Positions 1 to 10,987 of a DNA stretch of 64,000 nt are shown in pieces. This DNA comes from Hygrophila difformis. Taxonomy: Eukaryota > Streptophyta > Magnoliopsida > Lamiales > Acanthaceae. The DNA lies in the NCBI GenBank assembly GCA_030278955.1, contig JAOANR010000010.1:17824444-17888443 (forward strand), written 5' to 3'. A model generated the notes under the pieces. The model ran no database searches. It was not told where the DNA came from and worked only from the letters and a program-made list of their open reading frames with translations. A program made the position numbers and the translations under genes. Numbering within the stretch: position 1 is the first letter of the stretch; the number at the start of each line of letters is the position of its first letter.

Positions 1-1
1 T

Positions 2-313
2 GCTGCAACCTGTTGCTGCTCTCAATTAATGTGGATGAAGCAACCTTTGGCAGACTATGGAGTAAATCAAGATAAGTTCATAGTATTCTGTGACAACATC
101 AGTGCAATAAACATCTCAAAGAATCCAATCCTTCACAATAAAAGCAAACACATTGATATCAGGTATCATTTCATAAAAGATTTGGTTGAGAATAACATTT
201 GTGATATTCAACATGTAGGTTCGTCAGAGCAACGCGCAGACATCTTAACTAAAGCAATGGACGGAGACAAGTTTGACAGGCTTAGACAATTCTGGGCCTA
301 TGCTCTTATATAG
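2..313 (+). pseudogene. Copia RNase H domain, C-terminal end (partial)
   Basis: Open from the window edge to a TAG at 311-313. The frame reads TCCSQLMWMKQPLADYG, then FCDNISAINISKNPILHNKS and KHIDIRYHFIKD, the conserved Copia RNase H motifs (catalytic D in the CDN motif; H and D in KHIDIRYHF), followed by the usual ADILTKAM tail. This domain degrades the RNA strand of the RNA/DNA hybrid during reverse transcription. The first Met at 29 is internal to the domain, so the true start is upstream of the window. The fragment is uninterrupted, unlike the ORF after it. Confidence 0.9.
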
Positions 314-635
314 TTTAACCAAAATATTTTTGGGCCTTGTTTTTCTTTGTAGTTAATGATTTTTGCAGGCCTAAATAATTTGAAAGGGAAATCCGATAAT
401 GCCAAGGACGGAGATATGATACGACGTCTGAACTTTGTCATCATTACTCTGGGACTGTAGTAACAGTCTCCTCAAGGCTGCTGAGCACGACGTTCAAAAA
501 CGCCATCATCACTCTGCCGATTTGATTTCTTCCGTCGTGGTTTAAACTTCCTTATTTTCTCTTCTACATATACTGTATTTCACTTTTTTTTTATTGTTGT
601 GCTCTCTTCAGTTCTTCTGTCACAGGAGAAACACA
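314..635 (+). other. Non-coding spacer between pol and third ORF of the Copia element
   Basis: No coding signal was seen here. It lies between the RNase H stop and the start of the third ORF and ends in a T-rich tract just before it. Spacers of this kind separate pol from the extra ORF in Sireviruses. No promoter motif stands out. Confidence 0.4.
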
Positions 636-2120
636 ACAATGGCAACTTTTTCCTCATCCCCAAAATCCCTTGTTTCATCCCCTCAAAATGGAACCGTCGA
701 AAATCTTAACCCTGTTCCTCCGACTACTACTAACCCTACTGAAAATGTGCCAACCGATTCTCAATCCACTCAAATGACCTTAACAAACGCTTTTGCCGAA
801 AATGCTGGTGAGCCAGCAAGAGATTCTTCCTCTAAGTTACCTGTCGCCTGCCGGAGCACTACCAGCGCCCACTCCACCTGCTCTGCCTGCAACACAGAAC
901 GAAACCTTTTTTGTTTACTGGGACCATGGCACCACTGCCACCTATCCTCATGCCTACGAAGATCATAACCAAAACGAGTATGATGAGGACATTGGAGACC
1001 AAAACGAACAAGAGGAGACCCAAACTGGAGTCGAGACTACACCACAACAACGCCCTACAGCACGCACTCCAGTCACCAGATCTCGCAAGCGAAGGGATAA
1101 AGAACCTGTTGACGAGACATCTGAGAAACGACCAAAGAAGATTGGGCCTATGACCGTGAGAGATGCTCTCAACTTCAAATACTACGACAAGGAGATGCAA
1201 CATTTTGGCAAAGACCTCAACAACAGGGATTTCATTCCGGAGGAACAGTTCACTTATTCTATTTACAGAGAACTTGGTTTCTATAAATATATTGAGGACT
1301 GCAAGCTTCATTACTGAGCAACAAAGCTGGAAGACTACTCCCCTGCCCTAGTCCGAGAGTTCTATGCTAATCTCCATCAAGACGTCCTTGATCCAGAGTC
1401 GCCATTTGCTGGGAAAGTGTACATTCGAGGCCAGATTCTGGACATCAAGCCTCATGTCATCAATAGGCTATTGAAGGTGAAGGATAACAATACTCTGGAC
1501 GATGTGACCAAGTATATGCCAGACTCAAATGTTGAGGTTTCATATGTCATCTCCAATACCAAGAGTGTTGGTCTTGGACGCGGACAGTTGCGGACCTCCC
1601 AGCTTACCCTGAAGTTTAGTTGTCTCTTTGACTCTGCAGTTCCAACATTGTTCCTACCGCAATGCCAGTAAAGTTTCTTCTCATATGGGTAAAATGATGT
1701 TTTGTATTGATAAATATTTGTCTATGACAAACTTTGGTCTTTCTGTGCTCACAAAGATACTAGGTTACACCCGCGGATCAATTGGCAAAACTGATTTACT
1801 GCCATATCCAGCTTGATCACCCAATTCTTGAAAAAGAATGGGATGAAAGTTCTAAAGGACGAGCAGATACCTCTTAAGAAAAGTACTCCTACTCATGACC
1901 TCCAGAACATGCACAATGACATTCTGCTTGGACCAGCCCTCTCTGGCACTGCCTAGGTGAACCACTTGAAGACAACCATCCTCAATCAAAATGAGGAGGT
2001 CACCAATATGATCAATGTTGGTATCCGAATCAGAAAGCGAAATGTCTACATTTTGAAGCTACTTCCATGATCATTTGACTCTCATCCTACTGGAGAGGAA
2101 GATGATGAAGAGGAGTGAAT
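636..2120 (+). pseudogene. Degraded third ORF of the Sirevirus-like element (plant transposon protein domain)
   Basis: Several reading frames joined by frameshifts make one protein. It begins MATFSSSPKSLVSS at 636 with a Ser/Thr/Pro-rich stretch, moves to a second frame about 850 (acidic and basic region with TRSRKRRDKEP), then a third frame from about 1315 (LVREFYANLHQD, GKVYIRGQ). Further pieces include KMMFCIDKYLSM and a Glu-rich tail near 2110. LVREFYANL followed by VRG is typical of the domain called putative plant transposon protein (Transposase_32), which occurs in retroelement ORFs. The function of these ORFs is not established. At least two frameshifts and several in-frame stops (for example at 1315) make it non-functional. 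Confidence 0.6.
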
Positions 2121-2587
2121 CATCAAGGGAGAGATATGTCTCAAATGGTTGTTTGCGGGTAGTAAGAACTACAGGGAAGGGGTACTTTCTAAACTGGAAC
2201 TTTTAAATATTTTTGAATAATGGCTTGTAACTAATTAGAGCTTTTATGGGTGGATTTTGAATACTGTCTGATGGATTTGGGATGTTTGGATGATTGCTTT
2301 CTGTTTCGATTTTTGTACTTTGATGCATGGTTTATGTAATGTGGATTACTGGTAGAATATTTTGTTATGATCTTATTTTGGTTAACGATATTGTTTAGCT
2401 GGTGTTTGCATGGTGGATAAATTTCTGATTGAATGACATCTTTTACCTTCCTCATGATTAGTCTGATCTGTTTTCTCTTAATCTTATCCCTAATTATGTT
2501 TTATAAGTCTCTCTTCTGAATTGATTAATTCTTACTATGTTTGAGATCTTGTGATGAATCATCCTCTCCATGTAAAGAGGGGGAGAT

Positions 2588-3360
2588 TGTTGGCACACTA
2601 ACTTTCCATGCAGATTTACCGGTAGTCAATTCATCACAGTGACAACAGGGAAGTTATTTTTGCAACAGATCAAATGGTCACCAGCCGCCAGAGCTTAGGA
2701 TCAAGATTGTTCTTATTATACATACATTGTGTCTGAGTCCTTTGTAGATTTTGGATATTACTTCTATACACATTCTTCATGTATTAGCTACTTGTTTAGA
2801 AGTTCTTGAGATTCAAAACATTGTGTATTCAAGATTTAGTCTTTTGAGTGTTTTTGACTTGAATGGTTTAGATTTGGTTTTCTCTGTAAATCTTCTTAAT
2901 CGAATTGTAAAGGTCAAGAAAGAAGATGGAGTCTTCTTCTTGATGTAGAAAGGATACATTCTAGGGTGATTGGCAAGGCATCAAGACGACATGAGCAAGC
3001 TAGAGTCTTATATCAGGTGTCAAGGAGGAGCTTTGACAGTTCGTGTTCGATCAGATAGGATTTGTTTTAGTCTTGTAAATTTGAGTCTTGTTCATAGTAG
3101 AGTCTAGCCTAGATTGTGATCCCCCCAGACGTAGGTCGAAAGCCGAACTGGGTCAAAAAATCAATTGCATTCTATTTACTTTTCTGCCTTGGTGATTAAT
3201 AGTTTAGCGTACATGGTAGTTTTGATTTCACGCTGTCAGCGGGCTCAAACGGAACTGTCAACTATATTTCCACAATTTCTTAGAATTTGCATGAATCGTT
3301 TACCAGATAATTTTTTTTTCTGCAAAGTTTTCCTTGTCCTCACTAATGTTTTCCATTACA
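2588..3360 (+). repeat. 3-prime LTR of the Sirevirus-like element
   Basis: Starts TGTTGG right after a purine-rich tract (about 2573-2586), the expected polypurine primer site. Inside, near 3123-3153, it has the motif CCCCCAGACGTAGG followed by CCGAACTGGGTCA, which recurs in the LTRs of the second Copia element (around 6560 and 11130, other strand) and is common in plant Copia LTRs. The right border is uncertain: no second LTR is in the window; TACA at 3357-3360 is one candidate. Confidence 0.6.
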
Positions 3361-4150
3361 GGGTACAAAAATTATGGGATGCACTTTTGATAGAGACATG
3401 CCTATGTTGGATGCCTGCTTAACTCTGTTCAAAACATATGAACTTTTTAGCTTCATCTCCAACACATAGCTCAATGACCTACCCAATTATCATCTTGAAC
3501 TCGAACTTACTTTAAACTAGAAAAAAAACATCATCTGCCCTGTTGAAGCTGATCGAACTTAAGCCTTTGTATTGCTTACACATTAATGAGAAGCTAAGAC
3601 TTTCAAAGGATTGGATGCATTGTATCTCTTGAATTTTTTATTGAAGGAAAAGTTTCTTTGCACCATGAAATTGAATGCCATCATAGGTATCTTTCCGCTG
3701 TTGTAATTTGCATCATGGCTCCCTGGCATGTGAAGTTCTTAGCACCAGTTTTATAAATTTGACATGTCTGCTTGCAGTGAAAGCAGATAATACAGCTCTG
3801 GTAGTATACATGTCAGCCTGAATCCTAAGTGTGATCGTCTCCATAACTTGATTGATAACAAACTAAACATAAATTTATACTTTGATTGTCCATAACAGTT
3901 AGTTGATCCTATTGTGGATAATGAATCATATATCAGTGTTCTGTGGCTTTAAACAGGTAGTACACCAGTATAACTGTTTGATTTCATTAAGTTTTCAAAT
4001 CACTAGGTGTATGGTTAACTTGCCATGCAATTACTATATGTTATGTTGTCTGTTTTACTTTGTCTATACTGGGAAGGCGCTATGAGTTTTAATTTGGGGG
4101 ATAAAATAGTATCAATTGCTGATCAATGAGCCTAAAAATACAGATGATTC
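3361..4150. other. Intergenic, no gene recognised
   Basis: AT-rich sequence with many stops in all frames. I found no conserved protein motif, RNA gene or clear transposon end in it. The ORFs in this stretch are short and show no family signature. Confidence 0.4.
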
Positions 4151-4548
4151 AAAGTGAGTGTCCGAAAAAAATCCCTATTCAATTGATGGGGGCTCTAGGT
4201 ACCCCTTTTCTCCTGATCCAGCCGCCTTTTACTTGAAGAGTCATCATCACCTTGCCCTTTACTAGCATCATGATCTTTTTGAAGCACACTCTTTATTCAA
4301 TCTGAAATGTACACAAATGAACAAAACCAAATAAGAATTTAATTTTTTCCAAGAATCAGAAAAGAGAAAATAAAAATAAAAATACAAACCTTGCAGGCAC
4401 ACTGCAGTATCCCGAAGAGGAATCTTTCATTTTCCTACCACAGTATCGACATCCTCCCAGACTGGGATTATAGGCTTTATCTCCACCTTTTACATGAAAT
4501 AATTGTGAGCCTTGGTCTATGTACGATTGGATGTCCACCAAATCCATG

Positions 4549-5041
4549 TAGTGTTGACCGGTTCCACCAAACTGGCGGTTCCAGTTCGGTGGTTGGGGTA
4601 AAAAAAACCCCAACCGTAACCGTGAACCGCCGAACCCAGCCAGTTTGGTGCCGGTTGAAACAGGCCGATTCGGTGGTTCAACTGCATTTTTTTTAAAAAA
4701 AGAAAAACAATTTTTTTGTTAATTAAAATAAAATTTTGAATTTCCTGCTTCAACCTCCGGTTAACCGGCGGAAAGGGGGGAAATTCAAATTCAAAATTGA
4801 ATTTCCTTAATCTCGGTCGTTGATCTTCAACGGGCGACTGATCTGGATCGTTGATTCATCAACGGTCCAGAAACCGGCGGTTCAACCCAGTTTTTCTAAA
4901 AAAGAAGAAAACTTTAAGAATAAAAGAAAAAATTTAAAAACCGTGTGAACCGCGGGTTGGGGTTCACCGGTTGCGCTCAGTTTCGGTTCTGAACTGAAGC
5001 GCTGGTCGAACCGGCAGTTCCAATTAAAATGGGCAACTCTA
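4549..5041. mobile_element. Non-autonomous hAT element, 493 bp
   Basis: Left end TAGTGTTGACC, right end (reverse complement) TAGAGTTGCCC: an 11-bp imperfect terminal inverted repeat of hAT type. Flanks are AATCCATG (4541-4548) and CATCCATG (5042-5049), an 8-bp target duplication with one mismatch, as hAT elements make. No transposase ORF. The interior is rich in CCGGTT/AACCGG motifs. Removing it and one target copy rejoins PLATZ exon 2 (EPYMD to LVDIQSYID), and the uninterrupted paralogue at 49.7 kb has the same protein pattern at that point, which confirms the insertion. Confidence 0.75.
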
Positions 5042-5148
5042 CATCCATGTATGGTTCCATTTCGGAAGCATGTACGGACGACACTAGTTTTTTAATGAAA
5101 AACTATATATAAATAATAATAAAAAATATTAATTGATGGTTATTGAAG

Positions 5149-5400
5149 TACTACCTCCGTTTTGAAATAACTGGTCAATTTCTAATTTTCAGTTTTCACG
5201 CAGTTCAAGACACATCTTTAACCCTTAATAACTCAAATCATATATAATAAAAATTACAAAAATTTGATATTCTAAAACTAGGTCATTAGACGAATCCAAC
5301 AAGATCTCACTCGACTATGTTTTATTTTATACAACTGTACTAAAAAGTTAAATCAAAGATATCAATGAATAGTAAATACTATTCAAAGGGTGAAAATTAT
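5149..5400. mobile_element. Stowaway-like MITE (degenerate), in the PLATZ intron
   Basis: Left end reads TACTACCTCCG, close to the Stowaway end CTCCCTCCG with TA target. The interior shares the family body seen in six other copies in the window (GAATCCAACAAGATCTCACT near 5295, then a tract around ACAACTGTAC). The right end has decayed. It sits in the first intron of the PLATZ-like gene. Confidence 0.55.
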
Positions 5401-5624
5401 AACAAAACAGATGAAGTATCTTTTAACTAAAGAAAAAAAGTTACCTGTAAAACCTCAAAATGTCCAGTGTGATAAGTATGAAGCTTCCAACAATGGTGGC
5501 ATAGCGTATTATGCTTGCAACGCATGTAGTAATAGCTGCGGTAGCATTTCTCGTGAATTGTACATATTTCAACAAAATTCAGCCACACCCACTCTGATAA
5601 CCAGATGGGGGTGGGGTCAGCCAT

Positions 5625-5925
5625 TAGCGACGGAATTTTCGGTCGGTAATGCGATCGGGAAACGTCTCCAGAGACCCTTTGGGACCAGGCATTACCAACT
5701 GCATATGCGGTCGGTAATTCGGTCGGTGTCGACCCCTTTTTGGTCGGTAAAGCTGTCGGCAAATGTCCCGACTCCATGGGCTGGTGGTCGGCGCCCAAAT
5801 CCTTACCAGCTCATTGCCGACCGAGTTTTTGCAATCGGGAAGTCGGTCGGTATGGGTCAAAACGACCCGTATCCTAGGTTACCGACTGAATTTTTCGGTT
5901 GGTAATCGTGAATTTTTTTATAGTG
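5625..5925 (-). mobile_element. CACTA-transposon terminal fragment
   Basis: The right edge read on the minus strand is CACTATAAAAAAATTC, the CACTA terminal signature. Inside are many copies of GGTCGGTAA and GACGGAATTTTCGGTC in both orientations, typical sub-terminal repeats bound by CACTA transposase. The left end directly abuts the ATG of the PLATZ-like gene (5624) and has no CACTA terminus, so this is one end of a larger or deleted element. It removed whatever promoter stood there. Confidence 0.7.
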
Positions 5926-6055
5926 GAAAACCAACAAAATTATGGGATTATTAGAGTTTTTTTTTTTTTTCCGTACAACCATATAACAAAACGACATGGA
6001 GGCGGCCAAGGCCCCATGTGATATGATTCTTTCTACCCCTCTCCTCAACCTAACA

Positions 6056-6396
6056 AAGGTCCGTTCTGCACGTCGAACTGTATCTGCAAGCTGTAGGCCG
6101 CAGCTGTATGGAGCTGTAGTAGTTGTATCTATCAGTTTTTGCATAAGTGTTTGGTAAAAGTAGCTGTAGCTGTCATAAAGTGTTATTTAAAGATAAAAAT
6201 TAATTAAATTTGGAAAGTAGCTTTCAAAAGCTCCCAAAAGCTACTAAGCGTAGCTTCTGATTGTAGAGCTTTTCGGAGCTGCAATTTAAAACCTTCAAAA
6301 ACTATTGTGCAGAACAATGCTATTGTTATCAAACAAAAGCTAAATCTCCTTAAAGCTCCCAAAAATTTCCAAAAGTTGCATGCAGAACAGACGCTA
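6056..6396. repeat. MITE-like repeat with AGCTGTAG/AAGCTAC motifs
   Basis: Ends GGTCCGTTCTGCA and (reverse complement) CGTCTGTTCTGCA form an inverted repeat; the interior has repeated AGCTGTAG and its complement-like AAGCTAC motifs. Similar non-autonomous repeats are common in plant genomes. Target duplication was not resolved, so the superfamily is open. Confidence 0.45.
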
Positions 6397-6417
6397 AGGG
6401 GGAATCCTCATGCAAAC

Positions 6418-7299
6418 TGTTAGGTCCGTTTAGTGGGATAACCTGTAAACTATTCCTGTAAACTGGATCAAACACCTTTCGTGGACACGTTATTCAGTTT
6501 GAAATAAATAAGCAGCGGAATGAAAATAAACAGAAAAGTAGTAAACAAACTCAAGGATTTGTTGACCCAGTTCGGCCTAAGCCTACGTCTGGGGGATACC
6601 AATCCAGGAGATTTCACTAAGTGTTTTTCAATGATCCACGATCAAAACAATAGTGAATAATCCACCAAACTCCGATCTCCAAGCAGTTGAATTGTCGAAC
6701 CAAAACGCTTCCTCATTTTGGTGAAGATCTCCCTGACCTTGCTCCAATTCCTTGAAGGCTCTTCCTTCAAGTTATCGTTGGACGAAACCTGTTTGCGGAT
6801 TCTCCTTGTAGAGATGTTTCGGTTAAGCACAAGTGTAGACAATTCCTTGAATGCTTTGATTGAATTCGTCAAGTTCAATCAATGTAACAATAGCACCTCG
6901 TCTAACCAATCACCCAAGGTAGTGTTGGTCGAAAGACTTCCTTCAAGATGGATGTAATCTAGAACACCGTGAAGGAATAGATGAATCACACACTCGAAAG
7001 GATTTTTGGCACGTGCAAAACTAGTTGATTCAAAAGTCGTATGCCGCCCCTTTTGAAGTAATTCAAATCTCCATTATAAGGAAATAAGATCTTGCGATAA
7101 TACTCATTCCTTAGAATGGAGTTTCCTGGAATAGAAGATCTTGTTCCCATTCTCCTTGTGCACTCTCCGGGTAAGTGATTAGATAGCCGTTGGAAGATAA
7201 TCCCATGCAGATTCGTCAGCTGATCTTCCCTAAAATAGTTTTTCAAATAGATATGCGGTTGGTTCAACAAAAGTAGTCCAGACATCGGTTGTGAACACA
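6418..7299 (-). repeat. 3-prime LTR of the Copia element
   Basis: Plus-strand ends TGTTAGG and GAACACA, so the minus strand starts TGTGTTC and ends CCTAACA. Matches the 10988-11883 LTR nearly base for base apart from a short indel near 7035 (14 bp missing here) and scattered substitutions. Confidence 0.85.
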
Positions 7300-7481
7300 T
7301 TTTCAACAAAAGGAGTGTCGATTACAATTTTGTCTTCTGGTCTTTCGACAAGTGTCCATACTTCATTCCGTTTGAACTGAAGTAGCTCATCCTGCATGGC
7401 AATTATCCAGTGTTCATCTTGAAGAGCTTCTTCCACTTTAGAGGGCTCAATCTTGGAAGTGAAGCAGTGAAAACCGGCCAA
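7300..7481 (-). pseudogene. Copia reverse transcriptase stub
   Basis: Reads MAGFHCFTSKIEPSKVEEAL, then DEHWIIAMQDELLQFKRNEV and WTLVERPEDKIVI, the N-terminal entry motif of Copia RT (usually followed by GTKWVFKNK). Here the next residues are DTPFVENVF, that is, the frame runs directly into the LTR. The palm domain with its YVDD motif and the RNase H are gone. Confidence 0.8.
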
Positions 7482-7586
7482 TTCTTTGAAATCAATCTTC
7501 TTGCCCCTGTTTTTTCTCTTCTCGTTGACATCACCAATTATATCTTCAGCATCATGATGTTTGTGAATACGACTGTTAAGATCTTT

Positions 7587-9378
7587 CTATTGTTCAACAT
7601 CATCCGGAGAGGTGTTCAGTTCTGGTGTTTGGACTACTTCCGTGGACTCCTGGGTAGCAGGAAATTGTTCAACACTGGTCTGTTTGTCGCTTTGACTGCT
7701 TGGGGAGACAGATGCATCTTCATCCTCCTTGTGTTTTAGAATTTCTTTGCATGGAACATCTTCTATGATTACATTTGTGGATTCAAGCACCTTCCTTATT
7801 TTGGGAATGTATATCCGATAGGCCCTGCTTGTGTTGGAGTATCCCACAAATATCCCTTCATTGCTCTTCTCTTGGAATTTTCCCACGTGTTCCCTGTCAT
7901 TTAAAACAAAACATTTGCTGCAAAAAATATGGAAATAAGTGATAGAGGTCTTTTTACCATTCCATATCTCATATGGCGTCAAGAGATAGTTGGATCTTAA
8001 GTAGATACGATTTATGGTTAGCAAGCAGTGTTGACAGCGTCAGCCCATAAGTATTCAGCATCATGTTTGGCATTGAGCATCACCCTTGAAATCTCTTGTA
8101 TAGTTCTGTTCCTTCTTTCCACAACTCCATTTTGTTGAGGGGTCTTCAGTGCGGAAAATTCATGTTTGATTCCATGCATGGTGCAGTATTCCTAAAAGTA
8201 TTGGTTTTTGAATTCCCGTCCATGAGCACTTCGAATACATTTTACTTTTGTGTCCTTTTCAGTCATGAGTCAGTTACACAACTTCTGAAAGGCTTTGAAT
8301 GCATCACTCTTTTCCCTGAGAAAATCCATCCAAGTGTATCTGGAAAAGTCGTCAATACATAAAAATATATACTTTTTTACCTCCCAAGCTTTCAACCTCA
8401 GTTGGACCAACAAGATCTATGTGTAACAGATCAAGATATTTTGTTGATCCAAGGTGTTCGGACAACTTGTGTGAACTCCTATGCTGCTTGTTTTTGGCAC
8501 ATTCATCACAGAAGTCAGTGTTGGATATTTTGAAGTGGGGAAGAACTTTGACGGCATCCGTTCTGCTTAGTCTAATCAGATCCTTGAAGTTTAAGTGCCC
8601 AAACTTTTCATGCCATAACATGATGTGATACTCACCTGCAGCTGAAACAAAATTGCAAGATTGAACAAGTTGATAACAATTATTTTTAGAGCGCAAACCT
8701 TTCATAACACATTTCCTATTTATGTTGAAGACTTTGCAATCCTTCTTGGTGAATTGAACCATGAAGTCTTCATCACATAGTTGACTGATACTGATCATAT
8801 TGGCTTGAAGTCCGTCAACATAGAATACTGGAGTTAGCTCTAGTCCACTCTCATTTTCCATGGACCCTTGACCAACCAATGCAGCTTTCTTTCCATCTCC
8901 AAATACTACAAACCCACCATCGATTTCTTTAAAATGTTTGAGAAGTTTCTTTTCTCCAGTCATGTGTTTTGAGCACCCACTGTCGAAGTACCATATAGTG
9001 TCTTTACTTTTTCTTTTTTTGGGACAGAAATGCAACATGACATCTATTTTGGGCTTTGGGAACCCATTCTCGCTTGATGGAGATCAGCTTCATCTTCATT
9101 TTGTCATTTGGCCAGACAATAGGTCTCCCTTCATGTAGATCCTTGACTATAATTCCACAATTCTTGGTTTTGTGACCTTCGAGTTTGCAATAATCACATC
9201 TAAGAGGGATGAGAGGAGGTGGCCTCCTTGTCCATTTGTTCCTTGTTTGGTGACAAGGTCTCTTAACAACTTTGTAGTTATCTAGCATTCCTCCGGATAC
9301 AAATTTATTGTTATTCTCGCTTTTTGAGGTAGATGCTTGATATCCTAAACCTTGTTTGTTGCCACTGGATCTACCCAT
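7587..9378 (-). pseudogene. Copia zinc knuckle, protease and integrase, frameshifted
   Basis: From right to left: a CCHC knuckle CDYCKLEGHKTKNC (ORF 9378-9004); the protease active-site region YFDSGCSKHMTG; the integrase zinc domain with LWHEKFGHLNFKDL and CDECAKNKQHRS (HHCC pattern); the integrase core start DLLHIDLVGP (ORF 9038-8352). After a break the integrase C-terminal part continues (8024-7587) with PYEIWNGKK and GIFVGYSNTSRAYRIY. At least two frame breaks around 9010 and 8350-8030 make it inactive. Role in the family: maturation of the polyprotein and insertion of the cDNA. Confidence 0.85.
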
Positions 9379-9397
9379 GGCTATGACATCATCCAGC

Positions 9398-10940
9398 TTA
9401 GCTTTCCCTTTTATTAAGCGATGTTAGTGTTCCTTCGGCTTTGGTCAGTTTTTCTTGAACTTCTGTTAGCTCAGTTCGAAGTGCATCTCTTTGACCATGC
9501 ATACTCGCATACCATAGTTTGTAGTCATTATTTTCTTCTTCAAGATCATCATTATCCTTCTGAAGTTCTGCATTCTTCTCAAGTAGTTCATCAACCTGTT
9601 CAGACAGTGCCTTTAATTGACTTTCAAGCTCTTGATTTTTTATTTCAAGAGTGTTGATGTGTTTCCTCAATTTTTCATTTTCGACTTGAAGTTCCACTAC
9701 TTCATCCATGGATATCTCCAACCTCTCAAAAGTTTCTTCATAGAGGTTATTGAGTTTGCTAATGCTTTCTTCCTGTTCCCTGTTGGTGAGAGAATGAACC
9801 ATATTAGAGGAAACCGTATTGATAGAGTTGGTAGATATACCTGATTCTTGTTCATCGTCACTGTCTGAATCCCATGTACCGACAAGTGCTACTCGATAGT
9901 CTGATTCATTGTCACTAGTTTCATTTTCATCTTCGGAGTCAATGAATGTTGCTTGATAATATTTCTTGGTCTCCTTTGGTCAGAGATTGACACAGTCTTT
10001 TCTTACATGACCTCTTCCGCCACATTCAAAGCAGATGATTTCCTTGTCATCTTCAAATCTAGATTGTTTGGATCTATTTCGGTCGAATGACTTAGAGTTC
10101 TTTAAAGAAGGCTTGGTATTTGACGTCCCGGCATCCTTCTTCTTGGATGGATTGAATATGGTCCTCCGGTTCTTTAGAATCTGGTTCAGCCTCTTGGACA
10201 ACATCGCGAGTTCTTCCTCATCACTGTAGTCACCAGGGTCTTCGGAGGATTTTTCATCAATTCCTTTGGTCTCAGTTTTGAAGGCAACTGTTTTGTTTTT
10301 GCCCTTAGGACAGTGATCCATCTCCCAGGATTGTAGAATTCCCATTAACTCATCAACCTGTAAATTATCAAAGTCTTTATATAGTTCAAGTGCAGCCACC
10401 TTTGCATTGAACCTTTCTGGAAGCGTCCCAATGATTTTGCCTACAATATCCTACTGAGAATATTCTTGCCAAGCTGAAGGGCTTGGTTAGTTAGATCACG
10501 AATACGACCAATGTATTGGCCAACAGATGCATTATCATCCATGGTAATTCTATGAAATTGAGCATCAAGAGTTATGATTCTAGATTTCTTTACCTGCGCC
10601 ATATCCTCGTAGGTATTGGCTAAAGTAGTCCAGACGTCATAGGCAATCTTACAACCTGCAATAAGGCGATATTGATCCTTCGTGAGAGCATTGTGAATAG
10701 TATCAATGCTTTAGAATTCTTTGATGCAGCAAGTCTCTCAGTTGCAGTCCATTCACTCCTTGGTTTCAAGGTTTTCACACCGTCTTTTTCAACAACTGGA
10801 GGGAGATATTGAGTTTCAACTGCATCCCATGCTCCTTCATCTAGTGCAATGAGGAATGCCTCCATTTGATCTTTCCAATAGGCATAGTTTGATCCATCGA
10901 GTAGCGGGGGTCTAGATACTGAACCACCTTGGTTATCCAT
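9398..10940 (-). pseudogene. Copia gag with CCHC knuckle and coiled coil, frameshifted
   Basis: Starts MDNQGGSVSRPPLLDG at 10940 with NYAYWKDQMEAFL, the usual N-terminus of Copia gag (DUF4219/UBN2 type). A frameshift near 10640-10690 shifts the frame; the middle piece reads LDAQFHRITMDDNAS. ORF 10399-9980 ends with the nucleocapsid knuckle CFECGGRGHVRKDC. ORF 9802-9398 is a long heptad coiled coil (LEIKNQELESQLKAL, ELLEKNAELQKD). Gag forms the virus-like particle and packages the RNA. Stops and frame changes show the copy is dead. Confidence 0.8.
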
Positions 10941-10973
10941 TCTTCATAACTGGATCTCGCTCAAGGGCATGTA

Positions 10974-10986
10974 GCTCTGATACCAA
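10974..10986 (-). promoter_or_regulatory. Primer binding site (initiator tRNA-Met)
   Basis: Minus strand reads TTGGTATCAGAGC one base after the LTR end, a perfect match to the 3-prime end complement of initiator tRNA-Met. It fixes the orientation and the inner end of the 5-prime LTR. Confidence 0.9.
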
Positions 10987-10987
10987 T

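Larger units (their letters stand above)
1..3360 (+). mobile_element. 3-prime part of a Copia retrotransposon, Sirevirus-like
   Basis: The window opens inside a Ty1/Copia element. Seen in order on the plus strand: the end of the RNase H domain (to 313), a 320-bp spacer, a degraded third ORF (about 636-2120) like the extra envelope-position ORF of Sireviruses, an AT-rich stretch, a purine tract with a run of six G (about 2573-2586) and an LTR starting TGTTGG at 2588. A third ORF after pol is known for the Sirevirus/Maximus lineage, hence the lineage call. The 5-prime LTR, gag and most of pol lie outside the window, so target duplications cannot be checked and the right end (about 3360) is a guess at a TACA terminus. 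Many frameshifts and stops mean it is dead. Confidence 0.75.
4155..5624 (-). pseudogene. PLATZ-like zinc-binding protein gene, interrupted by a hAT element
   Basis: PLATZ proteins are plant A/T-rich DNA-binding regulators with a B-box-like zinc region. Minus-strand exon 1 (5624 to about 5443) starts MADPTPIWLSEWVWLNF and has the Cys/His pattern CTIHEKC then LCHHCWKLHTYHTGHFEVLQ. Exon 2 begins near 5090 (ASEMEPYMD), is broken by the hAT insertion at 4549-5041, and resumes with DIQSYIDQG, GGDKAYNPS and CRYCGRKM. Exon 3 near 4300-4150 carries a basic tail RRKGVPRAPIN, like the C-terminal tail of the family. Besides the insertion, one base seems lost near the last Cys pair (YCSVPA where YCSVxCK is expected), and the tail is in a different frame from the preceding exon part. 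Paralogue: the copy at 49.3-49.95 kb. Family call from motif memory; pseudogene status is well supported. Confidence 0.65.

Noticed and set aside
6642..6878. ORFs at 6642-6878 and 11212-11619 as related genes
   Set aside because: They are the same segment of the two Copia LTRs.
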